Part shown: one piece after another, positions 55,983 to 64,000 of the stretch
Position numbering within the stretch: the first letter of the stretch is position 1
Layout of the letters: every line of letters starts with the position of its first letter
Source: Turnera subulata
Lineage: Eukaryota; Streptophyta; Magnoliopsida; Malpighiales; Passifloraceae
Reading direction: 5' to 3'
NCBI GenBank assembly: GCA_028386065.3
Contig: JAKUCV010004297.1
Span: forward strand, 20,954 to 84,953
Length of the DNA stretch: 64,000 nt
Program-made: the position numbers and the translations under genes
The notes under the pieces: generated by a model
The model's input: only the letters and a program-made list of their open reading frames with translations
What the model was told of the DNA's origin: nothing
Databases searched by the model: none

Positions 55983-56400
55983 ACATCGATGTCCAAGATC
56001 GTAACATCGATGTTCTGTACTGTTTGGTTGATTCTGTGAACGTCTAACGGCTATTTTTTTTTTTAAATTCGCCGCTGAACATCGATGTCCACCATTGGAA
56101 CATTGATGTTATTTGCTCTCGGGTCCGAGTTTTGTAAACACTGGGAAAAAGGAGACATCGATGTCATTGTTCAGGACATCGATGTTATGTGCTCTCGGGT
56201 CCAAGCTGTGGAACGGTTAAGCAAATTGAACATCGATGTTCGGATTTGGGACATCGATGTTGCATGCCCTCGGTTGGATAGTCTGAAAAACCGAAAATAA
56301 TGAACATCGATGTGGTGGTGTGAAACATTGATGTTGGAAAAAAAATATGGAAGTAAAGATACTTACTGAACATCGATGTTCCGATACAAAACATCGATGT
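55983..56400. promoter_or_regulatory. ACATCGATGT palindrome array, internal
   Basis: Six pairs are each exactly 21 bp apart: 55983/56004, 56079/56100, 56155/56176, 56230/56251, 56304/56325 and 56370/56391. Ten sites are perfect; 56100 and 56325 read ACATTGATGT. The array lies between the env-like gene (minus) and the plus-strand gene at 56907, upstream of both. Confidence 0.9.
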
Positions 56401-56814
56401 TGTATGGATTTGGCATGTTGGGTCCAATGTTTTGTACAACCAGTGTCTCCCTTGTTTATGGTCTTGATGAGAAGTTCCTGTAAAACAACTTAGACAACGC
56501 TCCGACGCTCAAGTTAGTAAGATGTAACTCCAAAATAGGATAATATAATTAACGCACTGTAATGAAGAAAGTATCCGTTGTGAAGCACGGTTGATGAGAT
56601 ATTTGTCCCATCAATTTCACTTTGGCTATCTCTGTCGGAATGTATTCATTGTGGTGCTAGTCAACAAATCCGTTAGAAATCAATAATTCAACTAAAACCA
56701 CAATTGTCAAAAAAAGGAAATCTTTGAAAAGCAAACCAGTTTGGAGGAGCCTTCTTCTGAACATTTTTCAAAGAGGGGTAGGGGTCACCTTCTGAGAGAA
56801 GAATGGTTGTGTTT

Positions 56815-56824
56815 CTATAAATGG
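56815..56824 (+). promoter_or_regulatory. TATA box of plus-strand gene
   Basis: CTATAAATGG lies 83 bp upstream of the ATG at 56907, leaving a short 5' UTR. Confidence 0.6.
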
Positions 56825-56906
56825 GCATACGATAGAGTTCATAAAACACGAAAAATTTATAAGCCAATTTCTTTAGAATAAAAAAAAATTTATATCAAGA
56901 GCAAAA

Positions 56907-57590
56907 ATGCCTTCCCCTTTCACTGTCTTTTTTGTTGAGGGTGCTAGCGTAGGTAGGAGAAATCGGTTGGCTTTCAGCATCATAAATGAGCAACAAGGGC
57001 CATTGCCAGAGGAACTAGCAAGCATTCCTCGTCTTGTCTTCGTAGACGAGATTTATTCGTCCCGATTCTTTGTCATCCCATTGGAAGAGACCATCTTCCT
57101 GGAACATCAACAATCCTTGCGAACTTCCTACTACGGTACGGCTAATTCCACCATGTTCTTTATCTATGATAGGTTTCAGGAGCTTCAGTTGGAACCATCC
57201 TACCAGACTTTGAATGAGAGCAGTTATTACCAGATTACAATGACAGCTCAGAGCATTCCTCGAGTAGCTGGAGTAGCACCCACTTGGCCAAAGGTTCGCC
57301 TTTTAGTGTGGAACTGCAGGGGCATCACAGCACGTTCCCAAGATTTTGTTCGAATCCTACGAGACCTGAAGAACCAATATAAACCAAATATGGTTCTGCT
57401 TACCGAGACTCAATGGCAGCAAACCGGAAACCACGGAGTTATTCCTCTTCGCTTTCCACCAACACATCGATTCGAGCTTCCTGGCCAGAACAACTCGGGG
57501 GGAATGTGGTTTGCTTGGAATCATAGCATTAGGGTTAATATAGTTAATACTCCTAATGGCTTCACTGTAACTGCTGTCCCAAATCGTTAA
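56907..57590 (+). CDS. Antisense accessory gene in SIRE: unknown N-half with LINE-type endonuclease start
   Basis: This is an intact 227-residue frame on the strand opposite to the SIRE genes, between pol and the env-like gene. Residues 1 to about 128 (MPSPFTVFFVEGASVG...) match no family I know; FVDEIYSSRFFVIPLEE and STMFFIYDRFQEL look folded. From about residue 130, VRLLVWNCRGITARS and PNMVLLTETQ match the start of the LINE APE-type endonuclease, where the Asn of WNCRG and the Glu of TET are active-site positions. SGGMWFAWN continues it. It then ends, so the catalytic Asp/His half is missing and nuclease activity is unlikely. A TATA box (56815) and poly(A) signal (57698) frame it. It may be a captured domain reused for nucleic-acid or protein binding, or a chance relic. 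No internal stop suggests fairly recent coding constraint. Confidence 0.7.
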   Translation: MPSPFTVFFVEGASVGRRNRLAFSIINEQQGPLPEELASIPRLVFVDEIYSSRFFVIPLEETIFLEHQQSLRTSYYGTANSTMFFIYDRFQELQLEPSYQTLNESSYYQITMTAQSIPRVAGVAPTWPKVRLLVWNCRGITARSQDFVRILRDLKNQYKPNMVLLTETQWQQTGNHGVIPLRFPPTHRFELPGQNNSGGMWFAWNHSIRVNIVNTPNGFTVTAVPNR

Positions 57591-57697
57591 GAGCTAGATT
57601 ATGATAAGTTTTTTTTTTTTAATGTATGTGTGATTGTAATGTAATATAAACAATGTAAGCGTGTGTGTGTGATTGTAAGCGTGATTGTGTAAAATCA

Positions 57698-57703
57698 ATA
57701 AAA
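57698..57703 (+). terminator. Poly(A) signal of plus-strand gene
   Basis: AATAAA, about 108 bp after the stop codon, follows a TG-rich stretch, as in plant 3' ends. Confidence 0.6.
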
Positions 57704-57771
57704 TCTTGTGTGTTTGTGTTAATTCAGCATGTATCAAAGAAAAATTTAATTGGTTTAGAGAACTTACCTTA

Positions 57772-57802
57772 ACATCGATATTGTGATACTCAACATCGAT
57801 GT
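57772..57802. promoter_or_regulatory. ACATCGATGT pair, between antisense gene and pol
   Basis: ACATCGATAT at 57772 and ACATCGATGT at 57793 are again exactly 21 bp apart. Confidence 0.85.
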
Positions 57803-57894
57803 TGTGATCATGTTGCCAAAATTCTGGATGAGCCTTCAGTTCTACTTTGTTCCCCCTATCATTTTGCCTAATTGGCCTTCATAATATGAGTTCT

Positions 57895-59674
57895 TCAAGG
57901 AGGGTTGCACATGCCCAAATCCAGCCTTATTTTTGTGAATTGATCTTCTTTCAAAGGCTTGGTGAAGATATCTGCAAGTTGTCCATCGGTCTTGACAAAA
58001 TCAAGTGTTATATCTTTCTTTTGCACATGATCACGAATAAAATGATGTCTAATCTCTATATGCTTTGTTCGTGAATGCTGGATAGGATTCTTAGTGAGAT
58101 TTATGGCACTAGTACTATCACAGTAAATAGGAATAGATTCAAACTTCAAGCCATAGTCTTCAAGAGTATGTTTCATCCACAAAACTTGAGCACAACAAGA
58201 ACCTGCAGCTATATATTCCGCTTCTGTAGTAGAAGTAGCTACAGAATTTTGCTTTTTGCTAGACCATGAGACTAATGCTTGACCAAGAAATTGACATGTA
58301 CCACTAGTACTCTTTCTATCTAAGGTACTCCCGGCAAAATCTGCATCGGAATAACTAGTGAGAGTAAATGAACTCACTTTGGGATACCAAAGACCAAGGT
58401 TGGGAGTCCCTTTAAGATATTTAAAAATGCGTTTAATAGCACGTAAATGAGACTCTTTTGGACAAGCTTGAAATCGTGCACATAGACAAACACTAAACAT
58501 GATGTCCGGTCTAGTAGCCGTTAGGTAAAGTAAACTTCCGATCATACCTCTATATAGCTTGATATCAACATCTTTACCTTCTTCATCCTTGTCAAGCTTA
58601 GTGGTAGTGCTCATGGGTGTTGTGCTAATCTTAGCACCATCCATCCCAAATCTTTTGAGTAACTCCTTTGTATACTTGGCTTGATTAATGAAAATACCTC
58701 CTTCAAGTTGTTTTACTTGAAATCCAAGGAAATTAGTTATCTCCCCCATGGAACTCATCTCAAATTCATTTTGCATGGACTTTTCAAATTCCTTACACAA
58801 AACCTCTTTAGTAGCACCAAAAAGAATATCATCCACATATATTTGAACAATGAGTAATTCATGCATATGTGATTTGACAAACAAAGTTGTATCAACCTTT
58901 CCTCTTGTAAAACCACTAGAAACATACTTCGCCATTCATACCAAGCTCTTGGAGCTTGTTTCAAACCGTAGAGTGCCTTTTTGAGTTTAAACACATGATG
59001 AGAAAACTTATGATTTTCAAAACCGGGGGGTTGCTCAACATACACTTCCTCCATGATATAGCCATTTAAGAATGCACTCTTGACATCCATTTGAAACAAT
59101 TTAAATGCTTTATAAGATGCATATGCAAGAAGCATGCGAATAGATTCTAATCTAGCAACTGGAGCAAATGTTTCATCAAAATCAATGCCTTCTTCTTGAT
59201 TATATCCTTGAGCAACAAGTCTAGCTTTGTTTCTCACAACAATACCATTTTCATCTAACTTATTCCTAAAGACCCATTTAGTACCAATGACGAGATGATC
59301 ATTAGGTCTAGGAACAAGATTCCAAACCTGACTTCTCTCAAATTGATTTAACTCCTCTTGCATAGCAATAACCCAACTTTCATCATTAATAGCATCTTTA
59401 ACATTTTTAGGCTCAACTTGTGATAAGAATGCAATATGACCATTTAAATTATGTAAAGATGATCTAGTAACTACTCCTTTTGTAGGATCCCCAAGAATTT
59501 CACTAGGAGAATGTCCTCTTGGTACCTTAATTTCTACATTACCTTGTCCTTCGATAGTTTCCTTTTTCTTCTCTTGTACATCAAAGGTTTGAGAGGAAGA
59601 AGTATCATCCTTTTTGGATTCACTTGTACTTGTTGGTGAAGGTCTATGTGTGAAATCTATTATATCATCATCTC
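57895..59674 (-). pseudogene. SIRE copia reverse transcriptase and RNase H
   Basis: The frame enters at 59674 from the Tekay junction and reads a Ser/Lys-rich linker, then copia reverse transcriptase: [60 protein letters not shown] and the catalytic YVDDILFG. RNase H follows (YSDADFAGSTLDRKST, TTEAEYIA, IYCDSTSAI) and ends LGMCNPP at 57895. One frameshift near 58933, just after AWYE, separates the two open segments. Family role is copying element RNA. This copy is broken and separated from its gag and integrase by the Tekay insertion. Confidence 0.92.
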
Positions 59675-62589
59675 TGAAACACCCGTGTCCCAATTTTACA
59701 AATAAAATACTTAAATAAAGGAAATTACCAAAATACCCCTGAAACCCGGGACACGAAATCCAATATCAACAATATCCAAATTCTTAATAAAAACGAGATG
59801 TCAAAAAGAACAAAACAATCCGGCTTAACAAGCCACAAGACAACCTGGCATCCTGCCGAATCATAATCAAAACATAAACCCGGCAACCCGCCGATAATGT
59901 AATCCAAAATCAATAGTGACATCTCAATGAAAATATAATGCAGCGGAAGAAACAAACGGAGTAAAAATAAGAGAAACAAAACAACATGCATGCCGACTCT
60001 ATGGATCCAACCGGGAGATCAAGCACAGCTACCTGCTGAGATAACCACGTCCGTACCCTGGAAGGATGGAAAGTGACTGCACGCTATCTAAAGTCTGAAA
60101 AACAACGTTGGTGATTATGTGAGTCGCCTACTCAGTGAGCAATATAAATCTAATTATGAAGGTGTGCAGATCAAGTCTGAAAGGAAAGAAGAGCAACAAG
60201 ACTAGTAAGCAACATACAACAACCAGTACTAACATGCCAAGCCAATCAAGCAAACAATTCATTATTCTCCATCTGTTGTGTGTTAAATTTTCTTGTTATA
60301 ATTTATTATTCAGGGCCCCTACTGTGTGCGTCGAGCTCGGTCCCGTCTCATGAGACAACCAGGCATAAGCCCAAATAAAACCAGGCACGAAGCCCAAACA
60401 TATCCATAGAGAGAGAGAGAGAGACAGAGAGAAAGAGGGAGGTAGAAAGGGGGAGATAGAAGGAAGGAGGTAGAAACCGGTCATCACAGACCCATATGCA
60501 AATCCGCATACCACATGCTAACCCGCATGCAAACCCGAGGGGTATCACTTCCCGCTCGAAACAACCGGTCATCAGCACACAGTAGCCTAACTTCTACTGT
60601 ACATTATCTTTATTCACAAATTATGAGTTTATGTGTGCCATTAGTTGTGATTTAACAGGGTTGTGTGATAAGACAACTCAATCAGATAACCGGGTCTCCG
60701 ACCCACAATACATCACACAAAACACCCAGAATCACACCACATGTTATAATCCATAACAAAACCAAACATCCAGCTCATAAGCAAATAGTACACTTAGGCA
60801 CACAATACAGATTACTGCATGTTAGCAAACAAGTATGCAACTCAAACAAACCAATCCAACGAGCTCATGCATACAAACATAAGAAGACGTATAAAGTCAC
60901 GTCAACGACGATTGTCCTGTGGAGCTTTACCCAAAACAGATCCTCCAGCTCCCGAGGTGTTACCCGTGCCTGAATACCGGCACACACAACAAATTACAAA
61001 GAATTACAATAAAAATGTGTATGCATGTAACTATAATGCTCAACTGAGTTAAACCCGTCCCTAGTTAGCCAATTATGAAATTCCCGGGTCTAAACCCGAC
61101 TTAATGTTCTCTCACCAAAACACTGAGTATCGGGACCTAAGGTTCAGCGGCTTATGCCCAACTAAGTCCAATAAGTAGTTCCCGGGCCTATGGCCCACTC
61201 ATTATGTCCTTTACGAGTTTCCGGCCTAAAACCCAATCTAAGCCCAAATTCAATTTCCGGGCCTAAAGCCCACTTCCTTAAGTCCTTATTTAACCAATTA
61301 TAGGATTGGGCTCAAAGCCCGTTACTTAAATCCAAGGTCAATTCGATCCCAAAGGTTCCCGGCCTAAGGTTCTACCCGTGTCGGTAATTACCGGCCTCAT
61401 ACTACTGACACTCTCGGTTTCCACTAATCACAATTAAGTACATAACCCAATTTCGAATTATAAGTACATGCCGGATATAGATTTAAAATACACCATATAT
61501 ACCGTGGAATGCCGAAATAACGACCCGAGCCTTCGCCGGAATATTCCCGAGCCTCGCCGAAAAATTCCCGAGCCTTCGCCGGAAAATTTCCGAGCCTTCG
61601 CCGGAACTCCACCAACAACCACAATAAATCTGCCATAAACCATAAACAGCACCCAAATCGTATTCACTCAACCAAACATCCGTTCAATCAAAACAATACC
61701 CACTGATCTCTAAGACGATTCAAGGAAAAGAAAGAAAGATTGAGAAAAGAATCCTTACCCGGAAAATTCACTGCCAAAAACCGTTCTCAACCAAACCGGG
61801 TCTGCAATTCGCACTACCTCTGTCCGAGACGAGTCAACACCCACTGCCCACAGAAACTCGTCGCCGGAGCAGACAACCCGAGCAGCAACCACCTCTACCA
61901 AACCAAACAGTCACCGAACCACCACACATCAACCCCGACATCAACCACAACACAAGCCACACAACCCCAAGCACCAACAAAACAAATCAGAACCCGATTC
62001 AACACCTCAAAAATCCAAAGAAAAGAAAAGAGGAGAAGAGTCCGGCCCAGCTCGTCCTCGAGTAACACCTACAAACGAGAGCGCAGACACGAACAAAACG
62101 GCGGCGGCAAAAGGAATCAAAGAAAGGTAGCAGTGGCGGTTGTGGGTGTTAGAGGAAGGGAAAAGAAAAGTGGGGGCGAGAGAGAAAAGGGAGAAGGAGA
62201 AGGAGATAGGAGCGGCGGCCGCAAACAGAAAGAAAAAAAATGAGGGAGAAAGAGAAAAGAGAAGAAGAGAGGAGAAGGGGGAACCGGCTAGGGTTGGCCG
62301 CCCTAGTGGACGACCCGTCGTCCGCTTAGGCGCGGTCAACGTCCTGCCTGGTCAACGCCCTCATATTTTTTTTGAAACAGTACTCAAAACGACGTAGTTT
62401 CAAGGGAAACCACATTAACCTTCTCGTTTCACCCCGATCTCGAATCCGTTTCCCACGGGACTCGAACCATGGACAATACCAACTTAAAATTTACATTTCC
62501 AAGGCATAATAATTTATTTCCTCCACTAGAACCCGAAAATACCTCAAGGGTAAAATTGGAATCAAATTATGAAAATTCGGGGCGTTACA
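59675..62589 (-). repeat. Tekay-like chromovirus 3' LTR
   Basis: On the minus strand it starts TGTAACGCCCCG and ends GGGTGTTTCA, 2915 bp. The TGTAACGCCCC start is typical of Tekay/Del LTRs. It contains a GA microsatellite (about 60411-60440), four CGAGCCTTCGCCGGA-like repeats (about 61523-61609) and several imperfect palindromes of GGGCCTAAAGCCC type (61086-61320). No gene is supported in it, although several short frames exist. ATCTC (59670-59674) should be one copy of its target duplication in the SIRE element. Confidence 0.9.
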
Positions 62590-62603
62590 GTTCTACCCCA
62601 CTT
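62590..62603 (-). other. Tekay polypurine tract
   Basis: AGTGGGGTAGAAC on the minus strand directly precedes the TGTAACG start of the 3' LTR. Confidence 0.75.
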
Positions 62604-62641
62604 AAGGAAATTTCGTCCTCGAAATTACAAGAAATGAAACA

Positions 62642-63410
62642 TCAGAACAAATGGGGATACTGCTCCCGCATTTGAGACTCAACCTCCCAAGTAGCCTCAT
62701 TCGGAGAATGACGGCTCCACCTAACCCGAACCATCGGAATAACTCGACTCCTCAACTGTCGCTCCTCCCGAGCTAGTTACTCAACCGGCTCCTCCACATA
62801 GGTCAAATCCTCAGAAACCTCCACCTCTGTCGGGGATACAACATGACTAGGATCAGATCGATAACGCCTCAGCATCGAAACATGGAATACATCATGTATG
62901 CGCGACAGCTCCTCTGGTAAAGCCAACCTGTAGGCCAGCGGACCAATCCGCTCCATGATCTCATAAGGACCAATATAACGAGGGCTCAACTTGCCCTTCC
63001 TCCCAAACCGGATAACACCTCTCCAGGGAGCAACACGGAGGAAAACTCTGTCACGTACATTGTACTCCATCTCCCGACGATGCTTATCGGCAAAACTCTT
63101 TTGCCGGTCCTGAGCAGCTCTCATACACTGCTTAACCACCTCGATCTGATCAACAGCCTCCTGGACTATGTCCAGACCAATCACCTGTCTCAGACCTTCC
63201 TCATCCCAACAGATCGGACTACGACACTTCTGCCCATACAAAGCCTCATATGGCGCCATACCGATACTGGAGTGATACCCGTTGTTATAGGCAAACTCAA
63301 CCAACGGTAATGTCTCATCCCAAGAACCACTAAAATTGAGCACACAGGCTCTAAGCATATCCTCCAGCGTCTGTACGGTCCTCTCTGACTGCCCATCAGT
63401 CTGCGGATGT
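62642..63410 (-). pseudogene. Tekay-like integrase C-terminus and chromodomain
   Basis: Homology begins HPQTDGQSERT at the end of the integrase core, where the catalytic glutamate lies, and continues GSWDETLPLVEFAYNN, APYEALYG, CRSPICWDE. Then comes the C-terminal domain (LSPRYIGPYEIMERIG, YRLALPEEL, HDVFHVSMLRRY). A TAA at about 62776 interrupts it, and homology resumes in frame with LAREERQLRSR, IPMVRVRW, EATWEVESQM and YPHLF, the chromodomain of Tekay-type chromoviruses, ending at 62642. Family role: the chromodomain steers integration to particular chromatin. The upstream core is cut off at 63410 by another LTR. Confidence 0.9.
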
Positions 63411-64000
63411 GATACGGCAGGAACCCTAGAATCAGCACCAGAATTCCTACTGAATCAGATTGTGGTCTCGACCTCAATCTCAATCAAACTAAGCAATCCA
63501 CCACTCCTTATTCCTCCTCAAGTCAGCATGAAAACGAATTAAGGAATTGAGAATCACCAGAAGGAGATGTCGTCACCTGTTCCCAATCAGCAAGAAATCA
63601 GAAAACAACACCAAAGGAGTTAGAATTCACGCCTCACAGATTTGCAATCTAATATGTAAATCTAATCCCTATAATAAACCTAGTGAATCAGCACACAAGG
63701 TTTTCCTAGAGAATCAGCACCCTAGGGTTTTGTTTGAATCACTCAAACAGAAAGAAATTTCTCAAAGAGAAAGCCGTAATTTTTATTTTCAGAATGTCTA
63801 CCCTCTCCAAAAACATTAAAAGATGCTATTTATACTAACCCTAGGCCGGCCACCCCTCTAGTGAACAGTAACCGAAAACCCTAACCCTAGTTTGGACCTG
63901 GTTTTTAATTGAGCCCACATAATTGGACACTAATTAAAACCATACAAATAAACCCCAAACAACTTAAGCCCATATTAACTAACTAGTTAACAATGGACTT
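63411..64000 (-). mobile_element. Unidentified LTR inserted in Tekay integrase (partial)
   Basis: The integrase homology stops abruptly at 63410, and the new sequence on the plus strand starts TGATACGGCAGGAACCC, so on the minus strand an LTR would end GTTCCTGCCGTATCA. GGATG (63406-63410) would be a target duplication copy. TATA box GTTAGTATAAATAGC on the minus strand at about 63824-63838 supports the minus orientation. No coding sequence is seen. The window ends inside it. Confidence 0.6.

Larger units (their letters stand above)
52931..59674 (-). mobile_element. SIRE/Maximus-like Ty1/copia element, 3' half
   Basis: On the minus strand the order is pol (59674-57895), a long region with an opposite-strand gene, an env-like gene (55725-54469), a polypurine tract and the 3' LTR (54221-52931). 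This is the SIRE plan, with an env-like frame after pol. The element is cut at 59674 by the Tekay-like insertion; gag and upstream pol must lie beyond the window. CATTT (52926-52930) would be one copy of its target duplication. Confidence 0.88.

Noticed and set aside
53543..57802. 21-bp spacing of ACATCGATGT as a 21-nt small-RNA phasing signal
   Set aside because: Small-RNA phasing does not require a palindrome at each register, and the sequence between sites is not conserved. Helical phasing of a binding protein is simpler. Small-RNA data could reopen this.
60296..60578. 72- and 76-residue minus-strand frames near 60.4 kb
   Set aside because: They read through a GA microsatellite (Ser/Leu runs) inside the LTR, with no domain.
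62007..62339. 110-residue minus-strand and overlapping plus-strand frames in the Tekay LTR
   Set aside because: Low-complexity Ser/Phe or Arg/Glu runs from purine-rich LTR sequence with no domain.

Overview
The window is plant nuclear DNA, most likely from a eudicot. It holds two ordinary plant genes (an LRR receptor-like protein and a four-exon pectate lyase with GT-AG introns), a degraded gene fragment, and a very dense nest of plant LTR retrotransposons (Athila, Tat/Ogre-like, SIRE-like copia, Tekay-like chromovirus), a LINE, a Mutator-like MITE and smaller elements. I cannot name the species.

Layout. 1-869: 3' part of a chromovirus-type LTR. 1075-2263: MULE-type MITE with a perfect 9-bp target duplication. 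2678-5023: receptor-like protein. 5402-6079: two short inverted-repeat elements. 6157-7587 (minus): pectate lyase. 8539-8699: host tandem duplication whose second copy was entered by a 5'-truncated LINE (8700-9444 and 50402-51910). The LINE was split by Tat/Ogre-like element A (9445-50401). Element A was then hit twice: an Athila (10738-25313) sits in its 5' LTR, and a three-LTR block of non-autonomous Tat derivatives (31586-47189) sits in its antisense accessory gene. Host sequence resumes at 51911 and carries a decayed gene fragment (52011-52540). From 52931 a SIRE-like copia lies on the minus strand, interrupted at 59674/59675 by a Tekay-like chromovirus, which is in turn interrupted at 63410/63411 by an unidentified LTR running off the window.

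None of the retroelement pol genes is intact. Each carries stops, frameshifts, deletions or, in the Athila integrase, an altered catalytic residue. The Athila LTR pair looks nearly identical by eye, so it is probably the youngest large insertion.

Main discovery candidate. Three unrelated retroelement families each carry their own palindromic DNA motif, repeated many times in a fixed geometry. In each, the motif lies upstream of the LTR promoter and again upstream of the TATA box of an internal accessory gene. SIRE has ACATCGATGT, in pairs exactly 21 bp apart. Athila has ACAGNNTSANNCTGT, with 20 perfect copies, several inside coding sequence in two codon phases. The Tat elements have AWGACCGCC-N6-GGCGGTCAT. 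The Tekay LTR may have a weaker fourth case. The shared layout suggests an element-specific regulatory circuit, perhaps run by the accessory proteins (env-like or antisense plant-mobile-domain-like). That function is inference. A second candidate is a small plus-strand gene inside the SIRE element (56907-57590), with its own TATA box and poly(A) signal, which fuses an unknown N-terminal half to the start of a LINE-type endonuclease.
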